Shown here piece by piece: positions 1 through 11,267 of a stretch of 64,000 nucleotides of DNA. The position numbers were made by a program, and so were the translations under genes. Each line of letters begins with the position of its first letter. Position 1 is the first letter of the stretch. The DNA comes from Anadara kagoshimensis (Eukaryota > Mollusca > Bivalvia > Arcoida > Arcidae), in NCBI GenBank assembly GCA_021292105.1, contig CM037864.1, positions 40,724,514-40,788,513 on the forward strand, given 5' to 3'. Below the pieces are notes generated by a model. That model made no database searches and was not told where the DNA came from. It was given only the letters and a program-made list of their open reading frames with translations.

Positions 1-96
1 ATAGTTTTATCAAAAATTTACATATGACTACATATAATTATGTATATTACTTTGTATCTAAATGTTAAATGTGTCTGAACACTTTTTGTACCCAAA

Positions 97-98
97 AA

Positions 99-153
<55 letters not shown>

Positions 154-154
154 A
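97..154. repeat. (AAAT)n microsatellite
   Basis: About 14 tandem AAAT units with a run-on of A. Seen directly in the sequence. Confidence 0.97.
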
Positions 155-1049
155 AAACAAAATAACTTTCAAACTTACCCAGGACAGATATCATTGCAGT
201 GGTTCATAATAAACATCATACAAGTATCATCCAAATGTAAAAATCAAAATAACGTTTATAATTTAGTTACACAGAAGTAACTTCCATCATATTAAGTGTA
301 ATCATGTTATCGGAGGATTCACAATTCAACGGGATAAGTATTGACGTCTGACCAACATGCAGACCAAGATATTTTAACAGGCACTGACCGATAATCTTCT
401 TATATCTACGAATACAGGATTTCCAATCAAATTACAACAACAAAATTATGAGAGAACAAACCACTGGGTCCACTAAATTATTTGACATTGACTCACGAAT
501 CAATTCCCTTGGCAACAGATTTACATTCATATCCGAGATATCTCACATATCTGAGATGTTCTGATGCCTTTATGATGCACAGTTAATTTACCAAAAATAT
601 GGCTACAGGTTTGAGGAATAATCACAATTACTGTTACATCAAGCATTTAAAACCATTTCCACGGTAACCATCAGGTACTGATAAATCATAAGCCTGTTGT
701 TGTTGTTGATTATAAAAGGAAAACAGTTTTTAATTTGTTATTAAATGCACTCTTGTGTAATACCGTCGCTAAAGTAATGAAGAAAATTCAATATTGCCAT
801 GGTTTTAAACAAAACAATTTTCAGTATTTGCACAGATATTTTACATTTAAGCCGTTAGAGTAATTATCTAACTTGAAAACTGATTATTTTTTCTGCAATC
901 AGAATGCATTGCTTGATGCAATACTAAGATTACATCCTGTTAATAAGCATTACAAAAAGGAAACTAAAAAAAACTCAGAAAAAACTTTATCTCAGGTACC
1001 ATGCATTATATTGACTACCAGTATTGTAAAAAAAGGAAAGAAAGAAAAA
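155..1049. other. AT-rich stretch without recognised feature
   Basis: No supported exon or repeat family is seen. A donor-like GTAAGT (minus strand, near 175) has no usable acceptor behind it. The 81-codon open frame near 873-1118 has no recognisable content. Confidence 0.5.
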
Positions 1050-1330
1050 ACTAGATCAGTAGCTGGAGAGACAAATACCCCCTTCCACAAAAACTGCAAC
1101 GTTACTTGTAAGATTTGACCTTTTGACCTTGACCTTCTACTTGTACACCTAAATTTGGTATGCAAAACATCGTCTCATATTGGTTTACATTTGTTTTATC
1201 AAAATCCATCCATAGACATGACGGATGTAGTGGACATGATATTAAAACAAGCAGCAAGATGGATAGACAGATGGATAAATCTGGTGATAAATCCTAATGA
1301 TATACCCCCTTGATTAGTTATAGATTTTGA
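1050..1330 (+). mobile_element. Family P dispersed element, copy P1 (diverged)
   Basis: Shares, in order, a GAGAGACAAATACCCC-like start, a TGACCTTGACCTT block, a TTTGGTATGCAAAACATC segment, ATCAAAATCCATCCATAGAC, a run of ATGGATAGACAGATGG and a final TATACCCCCT with the copies at 28288, 42679 and 54661. All four lie in the same orientation. No terminal inverted repeat or coding sequence is seen, so the element is non-autonomous and its class is unassigned. Confidence 0.7.
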
Positions 1331-1915
1331 ACTGGTTATAGTTGACATGTTCTACTTAAGATACCAAGGTTTGTTTTCAAAAGTTGAACCTTGCACAATC
1401 TGTTAGAATGAATGGTGCTTTGGAATGAAATTCATTCGATGAACTTTTCCTATAAAACTACTGACATGCACAAGAGTTTAGAAAACCTGCATCTTAATAT
1501 TGGGAATACATGTACATGGCACCAATTTTGAACAACTATGTTAGATAAGATGTGTTTCATCCTGTATGTTTATTTGACAGACAGATGAACAGGTGTAATT
1601 ACAGATAAATTTCAGACATTTAAATATGATCTGTTTGTACCAAATGTTTCAGACATTCATATTATTATCTGTTTGTACCAAATGTTAGCATGCGTTTAGA
1701 TAATATGTGTATGGCATGTACATCATGTTTTTTTTGTTTACTTCTGTACTCATTTACAAATCTATCATAAACAGATTTTTTATTTTGATTGTTACTAATT
1801 ATCAGTATTCTGTTCTCCATACATTACATTTGTATGTGTGTCTGTTTGTACTAAGTACTAAGACAAAACAATGAATGTATGCCAAGTAAATATTGGTTAA
1901 GTACATGTTTTCCTG
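1331..1915. other. AT-rich stretch with a short tandem duplication
   Basis: A segment of about 50 bp ending ATCTGTTTGTACCAAATGTT is repeated in tandem with drift at 1608-1686. Nothing else is recognised. Confidence 0.5.
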
Positions 1916-1916
1916 T

Positions 1917-2133
1917 ATAGGCAAACAACATTGACCTGTCCGATTGACCTTTCATTGGAAATAATCTTATAAAAGGACCCACCCAATAAATGGGTAGTAC
2001 TAGGATTCACTGTTAATAATATACATGTACTCAAGGTACATGGTTAGTGTTCGTATTATGTAGACAAATGCACTTGTCCACAATAAAAATTTAAATTAAA
2101 GGTCAAGCTGACAGGTCAAAGTTGTTTGCCTAT
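1917..2133 (+). mobile_element. MITE family A, copy A1
   Basis: Long terminal inverted repeats start TATAGGCAAACAACATTGAC on the left and end GTTGTTTGCCTAT on the right; each continues inward through a TGACCTTT / AAAGGTCA segment for about 40 bp. The interior contains CCACCCAATAAATGGGTAGT, shared with copies at 36403 and 62607. It is about 217 bp with no coding capacity, as expected of a non-autonomous DNA transposon. Confidence 0.85.
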
Positions 2134-2299
2134 GACCTGTACTGTATATAAACAACAACAAAAACAATGTTTACGTTGGATATAACTCGGAAAAGAAAAG
2201 AACAAAAATATGAGGAAGTACTGATAAAATAATAAATACAGATGTACGAATGATAACATACAGCATACAGTGAATATTGATAACTAATGTAGTGCATCA

Positions 2300-3060
2300 T
2301 GTGGTGGTGAGGGACGATTAAAATCCGCTTTAGAACCTGGATAACTGTGCATAATGGACCCTTAAGGTGTACTAGACCCTGATAACTTATGTGCATAATG
2401 GAAAGTGTACCGAACTCTGATAACCCATGTGCAAAATGTCCTTTTAAAGTGTACCGGACACTGATAACTCATGTGCATAATGGACCCTTAAAGTGTACCC
2501 GACCCTGATAACTCATGTGCACAATGGTCCCTTAAATGTACTGGACCCTGATATCTTACATACTGCATTGGACCCTGATATCTCAAGCTACATTGGACAA
2601 TTTGTAGTGTATGGCCCCCAATGACTTGAAATGCATCATACCTTGATATCTAATTAAGTGCATTGAATGCTGTAGTGCATGTAACCATAGTGATTCAAAA
2701 TGCATCAGTTCATCTCATCTGGTATCTCATTAGTGCATTGGACCCTGATTTCTCAAACCACATTGGACAATTTGTAGTGTATCGGCCCCCAATGTCTTGA
2801 AATGCATCATACCTTGTTATCTCATTAAGTGCATTGGATGCTGATAACTTGCACAGCACCACTGGTACATCTGAACCTGACAATTTTAGTACATGGAACC
2901 CAATGACTCAAACTGCACTAGACCCATATATTTACTCAAGATGCAATGCCAGGCTCTGATGGTCTGTAGTATGTGGCACCTTAATCACTGAATTAATTGC
3001 AGCATCATTCCAGATAGCTCATTATGTGCCCTCATGAACCCTTGTGACTCAAATTTGTAG
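2300..3060. repeat. Degenerate 40-50 bp minisatellite
   Basis: Successive diverged copies of a unit built around GGACCCTGATAACTCATGTGCATAATGG. Two longer stretches (about 2574-2670 and 2742-2840) match each other better than their neighbours, so a larger block was duplicated inside the array. Units become unrecognisable toward 3060. Confidence 0.85.
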
Positions 3061-3124
3061 ACTTAAAAATCCCTTAATATTCTGAGGCTAGAAAATGATA
3101 CAAAATGTAATAAGATTTAGAAAT

Positions 3125-3690
3125 GGTGATTTCATAAAAAGTTCCACCTGGTCATGAAACAATGTTACCAAAATATACTTAACCCACTCATGCAGGTACC
3201 ACATCAATACCCAATATTCAATTCTCAAAGAGGTTTTACATGGACAGTTGAGCTATATTGAACATTATTGAGAAACAAGTTCTAGTATCCAATGAAGCTC
3301 TGCTTCATAGCTTCATAGCTGCTTCATAGCTAAAACTCATTCCAAACTGTTTACTTAGCCATGAAATAATGTTACCATAATATACCACCCATTCATGTCA
3401 CCTACCACACCAATATCCAATAATACTAAATTATGAAAGATTTTTTTTATATGGACAGGTGAGCTATTTTGAAAAATACTAAAGAACAGCATTTGTAAGA
3501 CCTGTTACATGACAAGCTTGAATTTGTGATTTTCAGGTATTGGATAAATGGTCATGACCAGTTACCTCGTCAAATGACACCACCGAACAATTGAGTCTTT
3601 AAAATATCCATCTATTGATAAACAAGTACTGGTATTCCTCTGATTCTAACTACCATAGCTAGAACTCATTACAACCTGTTTTAAATGATC
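3125..3690. repeat. Tandem duplication of about 205-210 bp, 2-3 copies
   Basis: The block with ATGAAACAATGTTACCA, CCCACTCATGCAGGTACCA and a TGGACAGTTGAGCTAT motif (3150-3300) recurs at 3357-3500. Part of the following sequence (ending TAGCTAAAACTCATTCC) recurs near 3655. The copies are diverged. Confidence 0.75.
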
Positions 3691-4187
3691 AACAGATCAT
3701 TTACCTCGGGTAATGTTAGTTCTCATACTCTGCAGAAATAACCTTAGTACAGCTGATGAGTAAATAGTTTTTATGGTTATATTTTTAATTACTTATTGAC
3801 CTTGTACTAATTGTTTACGATAATTAAGCCCACTCCGAGATAGCTGTCATATCTCATCTTAAATCTACTGTATCCATGGTTTTAAGTACAAATAACTATA
3901 AGTAGTGGTACATTAGTACTGAGTACCACAGCCAACATGTTACTGATTGATAGTAATATACTACATGGTGTTAATTAACAAAACAACAATTTAAACAGAC
4001 ATGTACAAATATCCGTTAAGTGTTCCATCTGTCAAAATAAATAAACAAATTCATCTTAATTGTCTTCTCAAGATCATAGTTCATTCATTCAAGGGCCAAT
4101 GTTCTGGAGCCTGCCTCAAGACCTGTAACTTTTCTGTTGGACCTATATATTTTGTATATTCTAATATATTCTTATATAAAATATTGA

Positions 4188-4192
<5 letters not shown>
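3691..4192. other. No recognised feature
   Basis: AT-rich sequence. An open frame of 65 codons (4001-4198) has no recognisable content. Confidence 0.5.
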
Positions 4193-4238
<46 letters not shown>

Positions 4239-4470
4239 GGTTTTATGCTCTATGTTTTATCTTTGCAGTGTGCTAAGGACAATGTGCAGTGAGGGTTATT
4301 TAGTGTGCCATACTTGCCATGACACTGGGTATTACTTTTAAGGTCTCTTTCAAAGGACTTTCATTTCAATAACAGTCATTACCTATTTTCAAGTCTTGAT
4401 CTGATCCCTTTTGGTTCGAACCCTAAACTCCTGAACTTGTAAAGATAAATCTATCTCAATGTGCTAAAAA
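4193..4470 (-). mobile_element. SINE-1 copy S1 (minus strand)
   Basis: Read on the minus strand it ends in a long (AATC)n tail (about 11 units, 4193-4237). Before the tail lie body segments shared with the other copies (CTTTGCAGTGTGCT, ATGACACTGGG and TATTTTCAAGTCTTG on the plus strand) and a B-box-like GGTTCGAACC. The A-box end of the head is hard to recognise, so the 5' end is diverged or truncated. tRNA-derived SINE by structure. Confidence 0.8.
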
Positions 4471-5165
4471 TTATGCTTGCTGCACCTTATTTCTGTCATA
4501 ATAACAAGACATAAGTTGAAGTGTGAAATACATTGGTAAATCTTTAGCTGTAACCATGGTGATGGATTGATAAATGTTTAAAAAAATTCATATGGTAAAC
4601 CCCTGTACATAAAATCAAATCTGTTTACCTAAAACAGAGGTTAATTTAAATAGTTACCATAATAAATCATGTTAAAACATGCCGTAAACTTAAATTACAA
4701 TATACTTATAACCTTCTTGGTTCAGTTATAAATTCTGCAAGTTTTATAGTGCTAGCATATGGTATAAGTATTACTCTACAGTTCATAATGCTCAGAAAAC
4801 ACCATCTTCAATACCATGAATACAGCTTTGATCAATATGTACAGTTGGTCCTTTTGGATTTCTTGTTTACTGTTAAACTAGGATTATTAAATGGACATTT
4901 TATGGAGCTATTACTTTGTCTAGTTTCAAGAAAACAATTAAAATGAAATAAAATCTGAAACTAGTCAATTTTCTGTTTATGGTACAATAAACATCTAAAA
5001 TAAGGAACTTAAATAAATTGTATAAAAATTACAAAATAAAATTAATTATTTCCTGCATGACTGATTTGGTTGACTAATTACAGATGAATCATTATTGGTA
5101 ATTACATTATGTTACCATAATACACTTTTATTTCAGAACTTATACAGGCACATTTAAGCATTTGG
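4471..5165. other. No recognised feature
   Basis: AT-rich sequence with no repeat family or exon that I can support. Confidence 0.45.
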
Positions 5166-5345
5166 AGGATTGATTGATTGAATAGGGTTTTATATCCCAG
5201 TCAAGAATATTTCACTTATATCAAAATATCACCAGCTGTAGGTGAAGTGGCAGAAATTTTTAATGTTCTATGGACATATGAGCCTCGTATGGAGGGAAGG
5301 CTTTTTAGCATCCAGCACAGGTCTACCATGACAGGAGGCATCAGA
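5166..5345 (-). mobile_element. SINE-1 copy S2, partial and diverged
   Basis: The (GATT) tail is short. The 3' body is clear: TTTTATATCCCAGTCAAGAATA, split by drift, and ATCACCAGCTGTAGGTGAAG. Beyond about 5260 only loose similarity remains (CTACCATGACAGGAGGC against CTGCCATGACAC in other copies). No tRNA head is visible, so the copy is 5'-truncated or decayed. Confidence 0.75.
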
Positions 5346-6185
5346 CCAGTTTTAGTTTGTACACCACATATTCTACTTTCCACTTTCTTAATGTTACATT
5401 TGGAGGGTACCTGACCTTTAAAAATGACAGAGCACAAACATTTTCACTTAAAAACCTTAAATTTTGTAAATTAGAAATCTTAAATATTGGTTTTGACATT
5501 GATCATCAAACTACAGTTTGTGATAAAGTATTCTTCAGTAGAATGCAATAACACCATGCACACTCTATAGTGGGACCAGCAAGTCAACAAGTGCTCTATA
5601 ACATTGTTGATAATTTTAAATGTACCAGAATCATTTGGGATTGTAGGTTACACATTTTGTAATTATGTGATTACTGAGAGTTGTAAAACTTCCAATACTT
5701 TCTATGTTTGGCAAGATGTTTCTATATAAAAACCACTAGTTTTGAATATTTTGGCAACTTTGCATGTAGTTTTAGTTTCTAACAGATTTTGTTGTTAAAC
5801 ACATGTGCATTACTTCATGTCAAAACAGGAGATAGAGAAACAAAAACTTTCAAAACATTTAGCCCATTACAACATGTCAAACAAATGTTTAAAATATTTA
5901 ACCATCATGTATTTTTATTACCATGGTAACTGATAATTTTCTTGAAAAGTTTACACGATTTTCTAAAAATAGCATTCACTAAATAAGTAAGATAGTGTTA
6001 CATTAGGCACTTATAGAAGTCATAACAAACCATTCATTATCATCAACAGGTAAGTGGAGTTTGACAAGTTTGAACTGGTCTGTTGGTCTGAATGGTGATT
6101 TGAAGCATGCCCAGTGAAAATAGTTCCTTTGTAATGTTAGGGGTCTTGGTTGTCTATAAGTCTAAAGCACACACTTACAGTATAA
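5346..6185. other. No recognised feature
   Basis: AT-rich sequence. Overlapping short open frames at 5178-5551 derive partly from the SINE and are not supported as genes. Confidence 0.45.
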
Positions 6186-6218
6186 GTTATACAGGGTTTT
6201 GCCAAAGCCCTGTATAAC
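6186..6218. repeat. Perfect 11-bp hairpin
   Basis: GTTATACAGGG and CCCTGTATAAC are exact inverted copies separated by 11 nt. It abuts the left end of the CpG-rich TIR element that follows. Confidence 0.9.
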
Positions 6219-6221
6219 GTT

Positions 6222-6456
6222 TTTTTCACCCTTCAAAGCGTAACTAGTTGGATCTTTTTAACTTCCATTTCGTATTTTGTGTGACTTGTGTATGTTTGTT
6301 TACTGTAACTAGACGTCAGCGATGTACGAGTTACTTCCCTTTTACCGCTAAACGCCGCGTGCGTTCATGTGCCCCGGCAGATTTCCGAACATAGTTCCAT
6401 GTATCCCGGCAAGTTAACCAATCGCTATGCAAGAAATTTCTTTGAAGGGTGACAAA
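6222..6456. mobile_element. CpG-rich short TIR element
   Basis: TTTTTCACCCTTCAAAG on the left is matched by CTTTGAAGGGTGACAAA on the right (17 bp, one mismatch). The interior is much richer in CpG than its surroundings (for example CTAAACGCCGCGTGCG). No coding frame is seen. A MITE is the simplest reading; no target duplication was identified. Confidence 0.65.
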
Positions 6457-6499
6457 TCACAGTGTCTCTAAATGCCTAGGTTCCAATTACTTGCAAATT

Positions 6500-6655
6500 C
6501 CAGTGTGAGAATCAGTTTGTTTGCCAAAGGTTGTGGTTTACTATTGGTACTCTGGTTTCCTCCATTATCGCAAAACTGATCACCTCAATATAAGTGAAAA
6601 AAAATCTTAACTGGGGAGTAAAACCATAATTCCTTTCCACTCTTCTGGAATGCTG
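6500..6655 (+). mobile_element. SINE-2 3' body, partial
   Basis: Contains GGTTTCCTCCATTATCGC, ATCACCTCAATATAAGTGAA and CTGGGGAGTAAAACCATAAT, matching the 3' body of the copies at 17641, 40483 and 57018. No tRNA-like head is visible. The sequence between this element and the duplication at 6885 shows nothing recognisable. Confidence 0.7.
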
Positions 6656-6884
6656 AAAGAAACTGGTATACCCTAGTGCAAAAGTCATCAATCTTCAAAG
6701 TCTGGCAAGTGAACAAACAAAACTATCCAACACTGTGATAAGTCACATTAAGCGTTATATGAATCCAATGCTGTGAGAAGATCTTTGATTTAGACCACCA
6801 AGTAACCATGGTCAATACACCCAGGCAAGAAGTTACAAGTAGCTTGCATAGCAAAACATGTAATATGCATGTTCCTACTTGAGG

Positions 6885-7062
6885 ATTAATTGTGTTAGGG
6901 GAGGATAAAAACCTTCCTCCCCACCCTCTTCACCCCACCTAATGTCTGCCAGATGCTATGATTAAAGTTCTCCGAAATTGTGTTGGGGGAGGGTAAAAAC
7001 TCTCGTCCCCACCACCCCTTCACCCAACCTACTAATGTCTGCAAGTTGCTATAATTAATGTA
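6885..7062. repeat. Two-copy tandem duplication with C-rich stretches
   Basis: AATTGTGTTAGGGGAGGATAAAAAC followed by C-rich blocks and CCTAATGTCTGCCAGATGC recurs about 90 bp on as AAATTGTGTTGGGGGAGG through ACTAATGTCTGCAAGTTGC. Both copies are diverged. Confidence 0.8.
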
Positions 7063-7430
7063 CTCTGATTTTTTCTCTCTATACTTCAGTTTACCAATCA
7101 GCCTCTACTAAAGCTTGATTAATTAATTGATTGATATTAATTGATTTTATTCAACATACTGGTATCTGACTCTTGCCTCATAAATCAGGATCAGTTAGTA
7201 CTTTAATGAGTTTTTCCTGTAAATATGTAAGTATTATTTTATAATCATCTTATGTCAAGTCCCATAGATCATATCTCATGGTATCAGATCATGTCATAAT
7301 GTCATAAAAATGGTCTAATTTACAAGCATTTTACTTAAAAAACTCACAGCTTATAAATGATAATAGATGGTGAAATGTTAACAGTGAAAATTTACTGTGC
7401 CGTGAAAACAGTCTAAGAAAACAAAACAAC
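7063..7430. other. No supported feature
   Basis: Holds one exon-like minus-strand segment (7348-7412) with fair splice signals but no coding signal; see rejected items. Confidence 0.4.
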
Positions 7431-7592
7431 TACAGCCCAACCTGCCTTAAAGGCCACCTGCTTTTAAAGGTCAGTTGAATTGTTTCCCAGTTGTTCTTTG
7501 TTCATATTATTTGAACCTGTTGAACCTGTATATAAAGGCCACCTCCCAATAAAGTTCACTCTAACTTGTTCCCACAGACAGCTTATGTAGTT
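7431..7592 (-). mobile_element. MITE family E, copy E1
   Basis: Starts TACAGCCCAACCTGCC and runs through TTAAAGGCCACCTGC, GTTGTTCTTTGTTCATATTA and TATATAAAGGCCACC. The right TIR is decayed (ACAGACAGCTTATGTAG). Orientation is as in the copy at 8287 and opposite to those at 13602, 24955 and 63753. Confidence 0.75.
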
Positions 7593-8286
7593 ATAGATTC
7601 AATTTTAATGCATAAAAAAATCTGATTTTTGAGAATGTTAGCTCCAAGTTTCAAAGATGCTGTCATTCATGAAAATGATTATGCTTATGCATGATAACAG
7701 ATGATGATAATGTAACAGTAATTTTTTTAACAGTGAAAATTTTTTGAAGTAAACAAAATCATTAGTACAGATTTTAATTAGAAATTTATATTTGTTTTGA
7801 TAGTTAATCATTGCTCACAATATGTCATAACAGATTAATTTCTATAAGATAGATGTACTGTGCATAATATACTTTAATTAAAACATGTCTAAATGGACCC
7901 TGGTGAACTGCTTTGATTAATAACTACAGCACAACCTGTTTAAAAGGAATCTGATCAGTAAACTGAATATGTGTCTTAGTTGAAATGTTTACTGTGATAT
8001 TGTTAATGGGGGTAAATTAAATTGTATAAACAGAATATCTGGTTTATAGTTCCAAAGGTTTTTGGTTTAAACAGGTTCTACTATATTTGGCAGTATGATA
8101 TACATATTGTACATGATATAACAATGAACCAAAAAACAGTAAGAGTAAAATAATGGTGCACAATTTGTTCCCATTTGGGATGCATTTTGTGTTAAATGAT
8201 TACCTTACACAAAGGCACTATGATTTTATAGATTACTGAAGAGAATAGTAATGTTGTATAAGGCCCCATTCAAGATTCTTTAATTT
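7593..8286. other. No recognised feature
   Basis: AT-rich sequence without supported exon or family. Confidence 0.45.
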
Positions 8287-8470
8287 TACAGTCCAACCTG
8301 CCTTAAACCACACCTCTATATAAGGGTCACCTGCTAATAAAGGTCAGTAGAATTGTATCCCAATTGTTCTTTATTCATATTATTTGAACCTGTATATAAA
8401 GACCACCTGCCCATATAGGTCACTTTTACTGGTACCCTTGGGTGGATTTTGTAGACAGGTTTGACTGTAT
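8287..8470 (-). mobile_element. MITE family E, copy E2
   Basis: TACAGTCCAACCTGCCTTAA on the left and ACAGGTTTGACTGTA on the right are inverted copies bounded by TA, as expected for a Tc1/mariner-type MITE. The interior repeats TATAAAGACCACCTGC and TTGTTCTTTATTCATATTA of the family. About 184 bp. Confidence 0.85.
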
Positions 8471-8485
8471 AAAGAGGCAGTCAGT

Positions 8486-8560
8486 TCATGGATGGTGAAT
8501 ACTGGAGTGCCTGGAGGAAACTACAAACCTTTAGTAAGCGACATGGTTCGGCAGGTTCTA
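8486..8560 (-). mobile_element. Possible SINE-2 remnant
   Basis: ATGGTGAATACTGGAGTGCCTGGAGGAAACTAC resembles, on the minus strand, the GTTTCCTCC...CACCAT part of the SINE-2 body. Short and diverged. Confidence 0.35.
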
Positions 8561-8666
8561 GTTTGATTGTCAGTTGATTAATCGAAAGTCCATAGTTTCC
8601 TTCAAACTTTTCAAACCAGAATCTGCCAGAGCAGGAATTGAGCCTTAAGAGACCATGAGAGGCACT

Positions 8667-8910
8667 GGCTGATTTCACAATAATTTCTTAACTTAAGATT
8701 TTCCTTAACTTAAATCTGGTAAATTAAAAACCTTTATAATTTTTTTGTTAATTGATAAGATATAAGGAAATTTCAAGTGACATTTTAAAGATTATATCAA
8801 GCTTATGACATCTGCATTTAGTTTTTACAAAAATATTTATTCGTAGTTCCAAAAAGAGCTTGCCAAAATTTGCTAAATTGAAGTTAAGGAATGATTGTGA
8901 AACCGGAGCC
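8667..8910 (+). mobile_element. MITE family B, copy B1
   Basis: Left end GCTGATTTCACAATAATTTC and right end GGAATGATTGTGAAACCGGAGCC are decayed inverted copies. The interior CATCTGCATTTAGTTTTTAC and TCGTAGTTCCAAAAAGAG match copies at 28665 and 60538. No coding capacity. Confidence 0.85.
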
Positions 8911-10312
8911 TGTAATTCTTAAGTGAACTTTAGACCACTTGGCAACTGAGGCTCCAAGCAGACTACTGTGTATTGTTTTCCAGCACAAATAACTGATAAC
9001 TGATAAAGTCCCGCCAAAACACAGATCTTTTTCTATATTATCATATGATTCATAACACAATGTACAAGTTTGTTTATTCTATCATTAGTGTATGTTGTTT
9101 ACAAGCAGAAAAAGTATCAACAGAGTTGTTTATGTTTAAAATGTAACTATACTATATAAACTAGGTCAATATACAAACTGAATACACAAATAACCTAAAT
9201 AACCTAGATTATGATTTATACTGTATGTGAGAAAATATTTTTTTAAGTTGAAAAATTTATGTTTTGAATTAAAAATCTGCATGTACCATTCTACAGATTT
9301 TTAGGTTCTAAATATAAATTATAGGTGTATTAATTACCCCCACTCATCTTAACATCTATATTTTGTATTAAAAATCTGCATGTACCATATATTCTACAGG
9401 TTTTTTACTTTCTGCTTCTTAGTATGTATGTTGTAAACCTCTCCCCACACACACGCCCTATCCTCACAACCTCTCCCCACACACACGCCCTATCCTCACA
9501 AATCATTATGTGACTAATATGCTATGAAAAATTAGTTATTAAGTAAAATAAAGAGTCTTAAATTGAAATAAACATTCTGAATGAGGTACCATTCTGCAAA
9601 CCCCTAGCTTCTCTACATATATTAATTACTAGCTATTAGTATGGATATTAATGACCCCCACCCTCTTAAAATCATAATTATTTAATGAATTAATATACAA
9701 AAATTCATTACAAACCTGAACTTATTGTTTTCTTCCTGGTCCATAATTAACTAATTAACTAACTTCAGTTTTAACTCGATATATAATTAATAACGAAGTA
9801 ACAGGTGTAATGATCCAGTCGTGTGTACTTTCTTAATTTTCGTATTTCTTGCACTCTTGTACTCTTTTCACTGTTACCACTTAAATATAAACCTTCAAAT
9901 CTACACTCCAAACTGATTATTTTGGCTATCAGTGTAATAACTCAGTCTCTGTTCAGTATTTTCTTTTGATATAAGATGAAGTTTTATAGTCTCTCCGATT
10001 TTTTCATCTTTTACCAGATAAAATAATTTTAAGTTTTCCTTTGAATCATAACTATATACACATGTGTCTATTTATCTATTAAGTATAGAGTATATTACTC
10101 TATAAAATTAGTTAGATAATTTGAAAAGTAAACACCAAAGTACTGGACCGACCAACCATGCATACTTCAAGGCTAATATATAACTTTATAACATCTGGAT
10201 ATATAGTACATGGGCCTTTATCTCTCAAAATTATCTAAAATTCTACACAGAGAATCAAAATACATAACAAGATTCTAAGTTCTCAATTGCAATGTTGATA
10301 ATAGTGTATAGA
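8911..10312. other. AT-rich stretch, mostly unrecognised
   Basis: A short phrase ending AAAATCTGCATGTACCAT occurs twice (about 9270 and 9367). The only other clear structure is the duplication listed at 9437. No exon is supported. Confidence 0.45.
9437..9500. repeat. Exact 32-bp tandem duplication
   Basis: Two identical adjacent copies of a unit starting ACCTCTCCCCACACACACG. The identity suggests a recent slippage or copying event. Confidence 0.95.
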
Positions 10313-11267
10313 TATGATGGCCCATATCAGACATATCAGTCTGGTAGTTAAAAGAACATGGGTTTTTGTTTACAAACAACCTCAATGATTGTGTGCAATT
10401 CCATTTGATAAAGCCTTCCTTTTCTTTTACCATGAGGACCATTTAATAAGGGTAAATTTTATTATTTGAGTGTATTTTACCATGAGGATATATTTTATGA
10501 TGTGGGTGTATTTTACCATGAGGATTTCCCATGAAGATGTATTTTACCCCAAAGATGTATTTAACCATAAGGGTGTATTTTACCTTAAGGGTGTATTTTA
10601 CCTTGAGGGTGTATTTCACCTTAAGGGTGTATTTTACCTTGAGGGTGTATTTTACCATAACATTTTACCAATTAAGGGTGTAAATTACCATTAGGGTTTA
10701 TCTTACCATAAGGGTGTATTTGACTTTAAGGGCGTATTTTACCTTAAGGGTGTATTTGACCTTGAGGGCATATTTGACCTTGGGGTGTATTTTACCATGA
10801 TGATGTATTTTATCATTAGAGTGTATTTTACCATTAGGGTGTATTTTGCCTTGAGGGTGTATTTTACCATAAGGTTTTACCAATTAAGGATGTATTTTAC
10901 CATGATGATGTATTTTACCATTGGAGTGTATTTTGCCATAAAGGTGTGCTCTTTACCTGATGATAAAGATGTATTTTACCATTAGGGTGGTTTTTTAACA
11001 TAAGGGTGTTTTTTTTACCATAACGGAGCATTTTGCCATTAGGGTGTATTTTACCATGAGGATGTGTATTACAAGATTGAATTTTACTTTGAGAATGTAT
11101 TTTGTAATGCATTTTTTTATTACATTATTTTCAAATTTGTATTTATAAGTATTGTCATGAAAACAGATGACATTTTATTCAAAAGTTAAGTGTGTAATTT
11201 TGACATTATGATAAATAAATCTGAGATGTTTGTCCTATGTGTGTCAGGGGTGATATGGGCCATCATA
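10313..11267. mobile_element. 955-bp TIR element filled with a minisatellite
   Basis: TATGATGGCCCATATCA (10313-10329) and TGATATGGGCCATCATA (11251-11267) are a perfect 17-bp inverted pair. The outermost dinucleotide on each side is TA, which could be the duplicated TA target of a Tc1/mariner-type element with 15-bp TIRs. The interior carries no transposase and is largely the 18-bp array listed separately. Confidence 0.65.
10444..11100. repeat. Degenerate 18-bp minisatellite
   Basis: About 35 copies of a unit near AAGGGTGTATTTTACCAT, with substitutions and small indels. Because the unit length is a multiple of three, short frames encoding repeats such as KVKYTL appear on both strands. Indels break them, so no gene is called. 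Confidence 0.95.

Noticed and set aside
181-252. Minus-strand exon candidate before a GTAAGT donor near 175 (frame with DDTCMMFIMNHCND)
   Set aside because: The frame hits a TGA and no AG acceptor lies between that stop and the donor, so no complete exon can be drawn.
7348-7412. Minus-strand exon candidate with acceptor TTTTCTTAG and donor GTGAGT, phase-compatible with the 18139 exon
   Set aside because: Only 65 nt, AT-rich, open in one frame by chance, and the LFSRHSKFSLL-type peptide shows no protein character. Splice signals alone are not enough.
10443-11112. Short frames on both strands over the 18-bp array
   Set aside because: By-products of a unit length divisible by three; indels break each within about 75 codons.
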